Source: Liolophura sinensis (taxonomy: Eukaryota > Mollusca > Polyplacophora > Chitonida > Chitonidae). From it: a stretch of DNA of 64,000 nucleotides. Numbering within the stretch: position 1 is the first letter of the stretch; each line of letters opens with the position of its first letter. Below the pieces are notes generated by a model. That model saw nothing but the letters and a program-made list of their open reading frames with translations. It ran no database searches and had not been told where the DNA came from. Location of the stretch: NCBI RefSeq assembly GCF_032854445.1, contig NC_088295.1, forward strand, positions 75,236,028 through 75,300,027, read 5' to 3'. Below are positions 35,101-46,290 of this stretch, piece after piece. The position numbers and the translations under genes are program-made.

Positions 35101-35394
35101 TAGGTAGTGTATTCCTGCTTGGTGTGTTTGAAGATAGTGTGGGTATAATGCAACAGCAAGGATAATTCTTGTTAGCTATGTGCTGATAAGCTGTAATAAT
35201 CAAGGTACTGGGAACAAGAAACGAAGACTTGTGACCAAGGCCTTCACTAAGTTCAACGCTCAACACAGTTCTTCAGTTCAATTGTTCAGCTATCTTGGGC
35301 GCAGTGCACCATGAGGCCGCTTTGCGTAGTCCATCAGAGTCTCCCATTAAAAGGAAAGAAAATCCATGAAACGTTCAAACAGTTATTTTTTTAA

Positions 35395-35640
35395 ATAGTC
35401 TTGCTCACGAGATAACCAACCAATAGAACTGAACGTTTATTTCGCGCACAGAATCTTTATTAAGTTGTGCGCACAACTTAATAAAGATCTTGTGCGCACG
35501 ATTAACAAAGATCTCGTGAGCACGACCTAAGAGGGGTCTCGCGCGGACGACGTAATTGTGCATTTCTTTTGGTCAATTATCTCGTGCTCTCGGGATCTTT
35601 AGTACGTCGTGCGCACGAGATCTTTACTGATTAAAAAGAA
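35395..35640. mobile_element. Palindrome-rich foldback-like element
   Basis: Repeated variants of 'AAGATCTCGTGCGCACGA' in both orientations, including a perfect 36-bp palindrome at 35453-35488 (left arm ATCTTTATTAAGTTGTGC). Other partial palindromes lie at about 35490-35520 and 35605-35630. The composition is unlike the flanks, and the segment is absent from A and C, so it looks like an insertion. There is no coding capacity. Confidence 0.7.
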
Positions 35641-37139
35641 CATCAGTGAGACTTGTGTTTTTTTTTCTATTTACAATTTTTTTCTATCCATGTCACTTTT
35701 ACGGATCTGTATGTTACAGCTGTGTTGTGTTTGAATTTTTAAAATTTTTAACAATGTCACATGTGTGGCAGCTTATTTTGGAGATGTAGGTCTGCACGTA
35801 TGCAGATTTGGACAGGCCTGAGGCACTTTGGTTTGATGTCAGTTCGTTCATCGTTTAATGAATTCCATTTCCCCAACCATTTCTAAGGAAAACATTTTTA
35901 TGCCAGGAAGTGAAGAGGAATTCATCCAAGCAAGCCAAATGCTGAATCATTATTCCGATCGCTCGTAATGTTATATGAGAAAACGCGGCTTAACAGAGTG
36001 CTCAGTGATTTGTTCAAAGATCTGCGTCAATTAGGTGATGTCGTCCTGTATACAGGCAGATCTCCTCGTATAGCTTACCAACTTGATCACCTACCTGCGA
36101 GTCCTGTTAGGAAATCAGTAAGAGTCTCTACTTAAAATATTACCATCGTTATGGTCTGGAACAGAAATCCGTCTGTCTGAGACTGTTTAAATATGTATAC
36201 TTACCCTTAGGAGACATCGTAGACTTCATGAATTTTTAAAACGTAATGGTTGTGAGTAGGCCTATCTTGCCCATTTGTCGGCCATGAGGAAAAGCCGACT
36301 GCTGAATTAAGTGGTGTAGTGGAGGTTAAACGTGATGTATTTAAATGTGATGCGGTGCTGTCTTGTTAAAGACAGGTACTAACTTGTATGAAGGTCAGCA
36401 TTCGAGAAGGTCTTACCAAGAGCAATTCCCCAAGGTACAGATCAACATTCATGCAAGGGTTTGGCTGATTGCCCATGTTAGGGACGAGATGCTGACTTTT
36501 GTCTGACACATAATGCCATCATACAGACCGGTGCTTGTTTACTTCATTGCAACAGATCAACAGCTGAATTATTGATGTCATAGGATAAATCAGGGAATTC
36601 CACAAAGGCTCGAGTCCAAATATAACTTTTTACTAAAGCTTCGGGAGCAGGTCAGCATTATATAACGTCCTTTGGAGTTGCCTTACTGTGAGCTTGATTT
36701 TCCATTTATGTCAGATGTTGTACTAGATAAAGGTATTCCTTTAAAGCACACCGTGTCATGTTTAGATCTACTCTGTCTACTTTCTACACCTTGAGTTCAG
36801 CAGTATTTTTGAGCATAGCGAAAAGTGTGATAAATTCAATGAAGGTTAACAAATTGTCGTACCCTAAATTGTAACCAAAGGTACCCTAAATTGTAGAGAC
36901 ATCATAACATTGAATCGTGATAAATTAGCGGCGGCTTCAAAACTCTGTTATTGCTGCACATAAAAGGATGAAAAATGTACTTTTTGATAGTCATCAAAGT
37001 AGTCAGCTGGTGTTTTGGTGTAGTCATCTAATATTTTCTTAATGATCATCTTATGTTTTCTTGGTGCATGTTCATGTAATGTGTTCTCTACACATCACGT
37101 GTATGCTTCCTCACTTAAACTTTGTTTCTTTCAATGACT

Positions 37140-37260
37140 ATTTATTTATTTATTTGATTGGTGTTTTACGCCGTACTCAAGAATGTTTCACTTATACGAC
37201 GACGGCCAGCATTATGGTTGGAGGAAACCGGGCAGGGCACGGGGGAAACCCACGATCGCC
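37140..37260 (-). mobile_element. SINE family 1, truncated, unit B specific
   Basis: (ATTT)n plus about 100 bp of the reversed 3' half, ending at 'ACCCACGATCGCC'. It is flanked by the 10-base duplication TTCAATGACT (37130-37139 and 37261-37270). The homologous place in unit A (near 24665) has no insertion. Confidence 0.93.
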
Positions 37261-37345
37261 TTCAATGACTTGGTCATAAAGTTAAATATAACCTAAATAA
37301 ATGAGAGGTGCAAAGCCAATTTATGGATCTTCATATTTGTTACGA

Positions 37346-37462
37346 GTGATTCACTACATAACGGAGAAATAGAAGATTAGAATGGATCCGCCCACATCAT
37401 GTGTCCATGGCACGGCTACATGTTTAATTTAGAAACAGGCAAAAACGAAAACAGGTATTGGA
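37346..37462 (+). pseudogene. RFESD exon 2 duplicate, inactivated
   Basis: The central 60 bases match RFESD exon 2 closely, keeping the MCPWHGYM coding part. Four lesions are visible: the acceptor AG is GA (37344-37345), a Tyr codon is TAG (37378-37380), there is one extra base near 37451, and the donor GT is AT (37463-37464). The codons after the acceptor that encode GGPLY are also changed. It cannot be spliced or translated as a Rieske exon. Confidence 0.9.
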
Positions 37463-37654
37463 ATAAGTATACCCGGTATAATCCGCTTTTTCGTGTATAT
37501 ATTTATTTGATTGGTTCGTGTATGTAAAATGCAATGAGTTCTTGGGCAAATCCTGGTGCCTTACATAGCCCATTTTAAACCATTTTATAAATTTAAGACT
37601 TCGTAAAAAGTATTCCACAATAATGATGTGGACATAACAAATCAATTTGATCTT

Positions 37655-37790
37655 GTATAGCAAGGATTCGAACTGATCGAAGGGCCTTCACAAGGATTCT
37701 CTGCCCAGCTGAGCTACTGACTGATTCACTGATTCTCAACAATATTTTATGTATACGGGTTTATAGGTGGAAGAAACGGGCGTGCCTGGA
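37655..37790 (-). mobile_element. tRNA-like SINE relic (unit B copy)
   Basis: In reverse it reads GTAGCTCAGCTGGGCAGA … GTTCGAATCC, with good matches to both pol III boxes. The T-arm and acceptor stems do not pair, so it is a SINE head or tRNA pseudogene and not a tRNA gene. It is homologous to 25030-25300 in unit A and to the 30-bp repeat at 46051-46144 in unit C. Confidence 0.5.
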
Positions 37791-38014
37791 GGAGACCACC
37801 GACCTTCGCCGGATACATGATAAACAACTGGACATAAAGTCTTGGTGGAAACCACCGACCTTCGCCGGGTACCTGATAAACATCTGGACATAAAGTCTTG
37901 GTGGAAACCACCGACCTTCGCCGGGTACCTGATAAACATCTGGACATAAAGTCTTGGTGGAAACCACCGACCTTCGCCGGGTACCCGATAAACATCTGGA
38001 CATGGCGGAAACAG
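37791..38014. repeat. 56-bp minisatellite (unit B only)
   Basis: Four copies starting at 37791, 37847, 37903 and 37959, each with 'GGAAACCACCGACCTTCGCC' and 'CTGATAAACATCTGGACATA'. The unit is not a multiple of three, so all three minus-strand frames are open. The corresponding stretch in unit A (near 25220) has no array. Confidence 0.95.
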
Positions 38015-38626
38015 AAAGAGGTGGATTAGGATACGCGGACAAGTTGGTCAAGCGCATGGTAAAAACGAGCGTGCAACTCGCTTAACCAACAGAGCAATAG
38101 CAATAGCGGGGAGGCAATAACGATGCAGTCAAAAATGAGATTCATGCTTGATGTCAAATGCAGCATATTTTGTGATAACTTTTGGAGTCTGTAAGACAGT
38201 TATATCTCAATTTCTGTCGAAAGTTACATCTATAATGTCTTCACAATTAATTGTATTGTTTTAAAGATGTTCGCTTGTTTTTTTTTCCTCTGATTTTCCT
38301 AGTTCTCATTGTGGTATAGAAAACTACTCAATGTTTGGTGGTTTAAATATGTTCTCGCCACGATATGACTGTAAAACTGCGAAGCGGCCTTAGGCCATAA
38401 TCATACATTCATTCTTTGTAACAAGATCATAATTTTAGGAACATTGGTAGTATTAGAGCATGTGCCACCTTACAAGATCATTTCAACGTTGCCGAAACGT
38501 AACATTGATATACAATATCTGTTTCTAGCACACTTGAGAAGGATGTCTTCACTGCTGGACAAACACTCCCACCTGGCTCAGATACAATCCTAATGTGTTC
38601 CTTCAACCTGTTTTCTCTAATTTCAG

Positions 38627-38710
38627 CAAGACGTTCACCCAGTCAAGGTTGAGAAAGGACAGTTATATATTCAATACGAAACAGATCTATCATTAAACCC
38701 TGTTCTCTAG
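38627..38710 (+). pseudogene. RFESD exon 3 duplicate, frame intact
   Basis: An 84-bp copy with its TTTCAG acceptor and TAG stop intact and only four substitutions against 26011-26094 by my count; three change an amino acid. Because exon 2 of this unit is dead and exon 1 is absent, it has no obvious use. It could serve only as an alternative 3' exon if transcription from RFESD runs through to it. Confidence 0.85.
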
Positions 38711-39641
38711 AGCAGCCTTCACTTTCTACTCGTTTCTTTAGAAACTATTTAAAGAGTTCCGTGTGCTGTATTGTGTATGAAGTTGATTCTTTTTCATGAA
38801 ATGTCGTTGTTTAGTTGCTTATATTTAGGGAACATGTTGCAGCAAGAGTGGATCTACATTCTATAGTGCTATGGCACCTTACCCAATCGGATAGCGTGTT
38901 GTGGTCACATGACATACCGAATCCACTTCCAGCCTGGCTATGTGTCACTTCCAAGAATAAGATGTAGGAAGATAAGTTCTAATAATGATCACCCAGAGGT
39001 CGTATATGAACAGAAAACTAAATTTCTTTTTAAGCGAAACCACCGTGCTCTGACTTCATGTGTACATAAAATACGTGTAGGCTTAATCACTTAATCGGTG
39101 TACTTAAGCGCGCATTAAAAGCGGGCAACAGCACAATGTTTGTTCATAAGCCTTTTATGAACTTCATGTTTTCTTTGTGAATCAAATGTGGGTATTCTAC
39201 GATGTTTGCTGGAAGTAATATATTACAAAAGCTGATGGAGGATGTCAGCGATTTCAGATATTCACTAAAAACAAGTTAACGACAAGATTGTGAAAAAAGA
39301 AACCTGCGAAGCATGAACATAGTGAAACATAGTAATAGCACAAAGGTAGAACAATCGTGACATAACCGTAGAACAATTTGACATAATCGTAGAACAATCG
39401 TGACATACATATATCACAGAGCAATCGTGACACAGCGATAATGGATCATGGCAAAATCGTAGCACAATATTGATCTCTGTGTTCCCGCTTTCAAGTTTAT
39501 GCCAAATGTGGTTTATCGTGTCTTAAGGGATATAGGCTTTCGTACAAAGCTGGCAAGACATAGTTTGACGCGGTAAGCAGTAAGTTTCACATGACACAAC
39601 TGAACTAAGAACCGTCACAACGTCTGCAAGAATAAGCCACG

Positions 39642-40018
39642 ATGTTTAAAGATTATGGCAAGAATAGGCAAGACGTCGGCACAATATGTTACGGAGTGAC
39701 CAAACATCAGTACGATGTGCCAAGACAACAGCGTGAGGTACCACCTTTCATCAAGAATTACTACCAGCGTAGTAAGATGTATGACAATATGTGTACGATG
39801 TACCACGACATGGCTTTAAGGCACCCACAAGACATGGACATTGATAAACCTAATTTTAATGGCTCGAAATTCGAGCATAAATACAGCTTGGATGACACTT
39901 TTTAATGCATCATGGCTACGCCCAAAGAGGTAAATACTGTTGAAGAACAGAAAAGGCTGCAATGTTACAGAGTTGCAGGAGCCGCAGAGGTAGTGAAGGC
40001 CAACCACCAAGGATAGTG
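39642..40018 (+). other. Two adjoining unexplained open frames
   Basis: 39642-39905 encodes 87 residues (…GVTKHQYDVP…MDIDKPNFN…). A second frame begins at about 39911 (MATPKEVNTVEEQKRLQC…) and stops at about 40015, so it is about 34 codons. The composition is protein-like and non-repetitive, but the unit A homologue (27168-27395) diverges and frameshifts after VTKHQ, and I recognise no family. They may be exon relics or chance. Confidence 0.25.
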
Positions 40019-40311
40019 GCGATCATGGCTCTTGTCTAGGCCTACATGTACCAGTGGTCAGAATGAAAGATTACTTGTTACAAGACTACAAGCAGTTTCC
40101 AAGAGGCGCTGCAACATGTTGGATCCTCACAGAGAAGCAGTATTTACATTCTATAGGAACATCGTGGAGCCCGGCCTCATGCAGACTAGGCATAACGTCG
40201 CGATATTTGGCAACAAGGGATTCTTACACTAGCGCTAACTGTCAGCAAAAATCGTATTTCTGTCACGGACAAGCTATTCCTTCTTTGAATAAAGTGTGTT
40301 CCACCGTCCTT

Positions 40312-43300
40312 TAAAGCTTTAAACGGCTTTTCCGTTGTCATTAGGAAGTCCAAGCTTGTGTCACACCTGTTACCACAGCACATCAAAGGATTAACTTAGA
40401 ATTTTGAGAACTCCCTGTGCTAAAAGGGAAAGAACTAATGGGGATAAATTTAAAGTCTTCAAAGTGCACTGAATCCGCTATAACACCACCCATCTGTGAA
40501 TCTAATTTTGGCTGGTGAACTAAGAGGACACGTGAACATTTGACGTAAAGTACTGTTTTACATCAGTACCCAATGGACATAAGTCACAGTTAAGTGACTT
40601 GAATATCAACTTCCATGTTTATATGTCTTTTGTATACACACCACGTCACTGAAAACGTGTGTATTGAGAACTGACTTATACAGAAGCTTGAGTGAAATAA
40701 ACTGTGTTTAATTGTCCTTTCTGACATACGATTCCATCATTTAAAACATTTCATCCCGGCCGTAATACTTTCACTTCCACAATATCTGGATTTTTCAACT
40801 GAAAATATTTCTCAAGAATTAGTTTGTCTTTCACTGATAAAATAATAAAAAAGATGTACCAGTATCGATCAGTATTGATTATTATCGACCGTGGTCTTTC
40901 TCTCTTCTATCATTCTACGAATATATAACTCTCATTTTCCGGCTTTTAGTTGAATTGAAGAGTGTAAAGACCGATTAATTGTGTGTTCAGCTACATGTTC
41001 CATTGTTGCCATGGCTCCCCTTGCTATGGCTAATGTCCTAACTTATAACCTGAGTAATAAGATGGGATATTACATCACACGTATATTGCTATCTGTTAGC
41101 TGTTTGTTGTATAGCAATACAAAACAATACAAAAAACGACAAATCCATTTATTTGGACTAGCATTATATCAACAACAAACAGTAATCAAATACGGCTCTG
41201 GCCAGGTACGCTAAAAGGCTGGCAAAATGCAGACGACAAGGCGCCATCATAACCTCGTTCTGACCCGAGCCCTGAGACTCAAGTGGTATGGATTAGCAAA
41301 AGGACTCAAAACATTTCTGTTCAAATCCGATGAAAGAAAGAAAAGTGATCACATTCGGCTAAATACAACAAAAATGTTACATGACTACAAAGGTTACTTC
41401 GCCCTCTGAAACGAATTAATTCACAACGAGGAAGGAATTATTGCTGTCATGCGACAAGGACGGTTTTCATTTAATAAGAATATTTTGTGGCTTTATGGTT
41501 CACCTGAAATAAAAAAACACACGAGGAATCAACGAAAAATGAAATAAACAAAATTATATTGATAAGCCAGCAAAAACTGTAAGGCCGACTGTCAATTGAA
41601 ATGCTATTATAACCAGAAAATAATGCAACCGCGGGGATGAAGGAGACCTGACATGGGTCATTTAATCCACTTCGATGGCAGAAAACAAATCAGTCTACAG
41701 GCCAGCGCAACATGTGTCTTTCAATTACATCACTTAAGACAGGTTAGCAATGACAAGAAATCATTATCGGGGGCCTGAAGGCACTTGTAACCTTAGCTAA
41801 ACATAATCACACTATAGATTAAAACACTGTCCACAGAAATGTAGCGGTAACACTATAGATTGGCTTGTGTCCAATAAGCATTTACCTACGATACCAGAAT
41901 TGATATCGATTGTCATAGATAAACAGAGATGACATACTTGTAAAACAATGTGGTATAGATAACTAAGAAGGAACAATGAAAAGCCAATGAAAAGAAAGTA
42001 TTTTCTGCGCAAGTCATTGTTGATCTCTTGTTCTCTTTCTTTGATCCGCATCTTCTGTATGTCAAATAGGCTACTTACACTTAATGACATGTAAGTCTGT
42101 GATTTGAAGAATGTCAATAGATACGAGTCTGTAGCCACCAAAAGTCCCTGCCACGCAAAATTACATATACCTGTGACATTTGTAGGTTTTTAAGGAACGA
42201 ACCTCCTCCTTGAGGAAAAACTACAGACCACGCCTTATTGGATTTTAGGTATGCACCATGCCACAAAAAATGCCCAAAGTATAAACTTGAAATATTCATA
42301 GAACCAATTTTACATGAAACAACTTTAGAGGATTCAACACTGCAATGCAAATAATATAAGAGACTACAGCGTTAAGAGTAAAACCATAGTGGCAACATCC
42401 TTGTGATGGTTGGCTAACCGGTGAAATGCTGTTACACATGCTGCTGTTATTTTTATACATATACTGTAGCAAGAAAGACGCTAAAATGAACCAGTGGGGC
42501 CCGAACAATCAAATAAACCAACGCGTTAGTTCTCAGTACTTCACACACCTGCATGTGTTGTGAATGGTTTAGGAAATTAAATTTGAACATTAAGTGTCTA
42601 TTAAACTATTATTTCCAACAGAAAAATAGAATTCTCGTCTAATTTCTTCTGCTAAGAGCTGCCTACGTTGATAGTTGTTTTGGAAAATAATGTTTGGACA
42701 TTGACCTCTAATTAATACTGAGGATTTACACCGTTATGTAAATATTTGAAATGAATTCTGAATCCACCAGAAATATGGTTGATGTATCTAACCTAAAATT
42801 CCTGAATGCAAGAATTTAGAGAATGCAGTTTGCTCCGCTGGACACAACAATATGTGCCCATCTGTACTTGTCAGTATAACTTGGTTTCTAACAATACTAT
42901 TGCCTGTTTTGGAAACGGAGGTGTTGGTTAAACCACAAGAGTTAACTATTACATAATCCAATTCGAGAATGGGAGTATTGTAGACTGTCACAAAATCATC
43001 CAAGACCCAAGAACCCATTCTGCTATGGACGGGGTTGAAGAAATGCTGCAGAGTACCTACAACACCTGCAAAATCATATACGTATTGTAGCTCTAGTGAG
43101 TCATGGAAAACATCACATGGTGAAAGACTTGATGCAGGAGATAGTGGGTCTCCCCAACAATAGAGTCATCATATATATGTAGTAGCTCTTTGAAAGGCGT
43201 ATGTTGCTTTTAAAGACCACACTGTGGCGGCATACAGACGAGATGAAAGGCTATGAGGCGCTAATTACCAGTGTCCAGGCAGATGTGCAGAAAGGCTTTA

Positions 43301-43429
43301 TGATTAAATCACATGAGTGATCGTAAAATTGAGCTAATATTTTGATACTGTACTGATTTCTCAGTACAGCATAGAGTATCTCGTGCTAGGAAAACTAGTG
43401 ACATTTCCTGGGTCAAAATTCGGACGAAG
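40312..43429. other. Unit B distal part, gene-free
   Basis: Collinear with 28843-31600 of unit A. Frames at 41227-41409 and 41812-42141 are not shared with A. No RNA gene or SINE head was seen. Confidence 0.6.
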
Positions 43430-43760
43430 TGGGGAAAAAACCTAATGGGAAGGCGCTGTATAAAATCTGAAAGACACACAAAGTAGGATCAAGCGTGATA
43501 AGAGGCCGAGATATGAAATGTCAAACAGGGACAAAGTGGGATCAAACGCAATGAGAAGTACGAAATGTAAAATGTGAAACGCAGACAAAGTGAGATTAAA
43601 CGCAATTAGAAAGCCGAGATATAAAATATGAAATACGTACGTAGGAATAAGCGCAATGAGAAGGCCGAGATATAAAATCTGAAAGACAGACAAAAAAAGA
43701 AGAAGAATTAAGCGTAATGATAATGATGGGATATGAAATCTAAATGGCCTACAAAGTGAA
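43430..43760. repeat. 54-bp minisatellite (unit B)
   Basis: About six copies of the same 54-bp unit as 32165-32765, again with an open minus-strand frame (43442-43765). Copies have drifted and contain small deletions. Confidence 0.88.
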
Positions 43761-43904
43761 ACCACTACTACCTGTAATTGGCTTTGTCCTCAGACTAATT
43801 CACACAATGTATAAGCACTTGTTATCATATTTGTTACCGACAGATTGAAAAACAGTTGTTGTTGGGGACGATATTGAAATATATCGGAGTAAACAAAATG
43901 TACA

Positions 43905-43968
43905 GGTGAATAACTGTTCAGTTTGGCGTTAAACAACAATCAAAGTAACAAATCAAATAGATTAAGTA
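43905..43968 (+). mobile_element. SINE family 4, tail fragment
   Basis: 'TTTGGCGTTAAACAACAATC' followed by 'AAATCAAATAGATTAAGTA' matches the end of the element at 33410-33705 and sits at the same place before the next junction repeat. Confidence 0.7.
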
Positions 43969-43977
43969 TTCCAGCTT

Positions 43978-44135
43978 TCTAAGAACACCCATCGGTCTAA
44001 GGAACACTACTCGCATAATGAACACCTAACCGCATGAAGAACATCCATCGGCCTAAGGAACACCACTCGCCTAATGAACACCTAAACACCTGAAAAACAT
44101 CCAACCGCTTAAGGAACATTCATCAGCTTAAGTTC
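43978..44135. repeat. Junction repeat of unit C (about 20 bp)
   Basis: About eight copies of 'CATCGGCCTAAGGAACAC'-like words. It is the closest relative of 20868-21045 and of the short form at 33716-33790. Confidence 0.88.
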
Positions 44136-45619
44136 TTATAATTAAAGACGTACAGCATAGAAAGATAAAACAAAGTAACCCGTGAAATACGACTCCTTGT
44201 CACTTTTTCTCGGTCAGAGTTTTATTCTAACTGTTCATGCAAATGCACAAATAGTAGCAATTTACACGGCCCCTAGCATTATGGCTTAAGCAGAAATAGA
44301 TAAAGAAAACTCAGTCATGTTAATTGTAATTTATTAGATCGCATTGGTCTAGAAATACCCAAAATGCTGTGTTGTCATCACATTTAACATACAATCATCA
44401 TTAAAACAATGCAAAGGGAGCAGGACCCAAAGATGCTTTGTTCACCAGCATAATCCTGGTTTATGCAGGAATACAATATAATAAAGGACGTACAGCATAC
44501 AGAGTGAAATCAGAGCAGCGATGACAGTGTTATAGCTGTCAAATGGTCTTGACATACTTTAAGTTCAGATGCATTACAGGAGAATTACCACAGAAAGAGA
44601 ACGCTTATGGCGTTTTCCAAACCCGGATGATGCACGCTATAACTGCTTGGTACTCTTTTTTACCTACAATTAACCCTTACAATTACAGATAGTGTAGTCT
44701 GGACTATATATAGTATATGTGTATTCTCTTGCATACGTTTTTGTACCATAGCCTCTTGTCCGTGTGACTGTCCATGATAACTTGTCTTACACAGACCTTG
44801 TGTGTTAACATCACCATGTCTGTAGCTTTCACTCTGTGGTGCATGTAACAGACATTTTTCCCATAACAACCTTGCCCTGTCTCACACTTGATGGGAAATT
44901 TCCTGGCAGTCTCTTTGAGGTCTTGTGAATGCAGATCACCATTTGTTCCATCTGCTACATTTACGATCGAATCTTGTCTTTCCTTTTTCTTTTCCATAAA
45001 TTAGTTCTTTGTTACTATCTATTTCTTGTATTTCATTCTTCTTTTCCATAAATTAGTTCTTTGTTACTATCTATTTCCAACTTGCCTTTTCCAATCTATG
45101 CGCATGTACCTCAACTGCCTGCGTAATATACGCTAGAGCGTCTTGCTTCTTTCTCATATTAACACATTCTGTGTTTATGCCCTAATGAGACCATTGGGGT
45201 TTCGGGGAACATACAACTTGCTTACTTTCCAAAAATGTTTAATTGCAAGGATAAAACTGCCTTTATCTCCTCTATCTAAACCTACCATCGCTCTTTTCTC
45301 GACCGTTGGCTATCTAGTTACCTCAAATCGCCTAATTCGGATGTAATTAAGCAATGTCATAAACTGCCTCAAATGGACGGTGTTAATTTGCTAGGCGTCA
45401 GCAGGGGGGATTTCATTGGGGATTCTAGGTTTACAGGACGGGGTCTACGTCGGGTATTATGGCCTGTGAAATAATTCTTCATCAACACCTCTTTAATCTT
45501 CCATCTCAAATGTCTGTCTTGAGAAAATCGCTTAACGTGGATCTTGTACCAGCTTGTCACCAAACCGCCATAATTCAAGCCTCAGACTTCCTCACCAAAC
45601 ACAATGACCACGTACATCA

Positions 45620-45860
45620 ACGGGCTACATAAAACATTTACCAATCCAGGACGCCCTTAGTTTGTTCCAGTCAATTATAGTCTGTGTTACTAGAGACCCA
45701 TTCGTCTCTGGCGTGTTAAATGGAGGACAACAGTTGTTAAAACACGAACTGTGTCTGGTTACGTCTGGGTCTCCCGTGGCACCGGCAAATAGTCAGAATA
45801 AACATCTGAGACATTCCCGTGGGTCAGAGCTGTGGTCACCAGGAATACCGATCTTACCAG
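45620..45860 (-). pseudogene. Possible retroelement ORF end (unit C copy)
   Basis: Minus-strand counterpart of 34827-35100, with the same terminal reading frame (…TNGSLVTQTIIDWNKLRAS…) and stop. Relative to B there is a 15-base in-frame deletion and upstream frameshifts. The plus-strand frame listed over it has no support. Confidence 0.3.
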
Positions 45861-46050
45861 GAAGCTTTAGGGAAGATCTGTTGTAGTTTATGTACCCCAG
45901 AGTGGTGTGTTTTAATAGAGTATGGGTACGATGCAACACCTTGGGTAAACCTTGTCAGTTATGTGCTGATGTACACATTACATGTATGCATCAGGTGCTT
46001 TACACATCAGGTACATGCATGCTCTCTCCAGCAGTGTTATATAGCAAGGA

Positions 46051-46144
46051 AACGTACTAATCGGAGGGGCTTCACAAGGAATCGTACTGGTCGGAGACGC
46101 TTCAGAAGGACTCGTACTGGTCGGAGGGGCTTCACAAGGACTCT
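46051..46144. repeat. 30-bp triplication (unit C only)
   Basis: Three copies of a 30-bp unit containing 'CGTACTGGTCGGAGGGGCTT'. Units A (25030) and B (37660) have one diverged copy each. The 10-codon period gives an Arg-rich open frame on the plus strand (within 45819-46169) that is a by-product. Confidence 0.9.
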
Positions 46145-46267
46145 TTACACAACTGATTTCAGATCGTAGATTCTAGCTTTATAAGTGGTCTTTAACCAAC
46201 GATGTCGTTTGTCTCTGTGAGTTCAAGACCAGCTCATGCTATCGATCTGTTTTTTTTTTATTTTCAG

Positions 46268-46290
46268 CGAGACAGTCATCCGGTCAAGAC
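46268..46290 (+). pseudogene. RFESD exon 3 relic (unit C)
   Basis: After an intact-looking TTTTCAG acceptor the sequence matches the first 21 bases of exon 3 apart from a few changes ('CGAGACAGTCATCCGGTC') and then loses all similarity. It is a broken end, not a functional exon. Confidence 0.7.

Larger units (their letters stand above)
33716..43977. repeat. Segmental duplication unit B
   Basis: The second copy: junction repeat (33716-33790), intron 1 sequence, dead exon 2 (37346-37462), intact exon 3 copy (38627-38710), 54-bp array (43430-43760) and a SINE tail. There is no counterpart of RFESD exon 1 or its promoter. Divergence from A is moderate over non-exonic DNA and lower around exon 3. 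Confidence 0.85.

Noticed and set aside
37655-37720. Possible tRNA gene on the minus strand
   Set aside because: A and B boxes are good, but the acceptor and T-arm stems do not pair and the copies in A and C are decayed. It is better explained as a SINE head.
37736-38057. Three overlapping minus-strand frames
   Set aside because: By-product of the 56-bp minisatellite; the same peptide cycle is read in all three frames.
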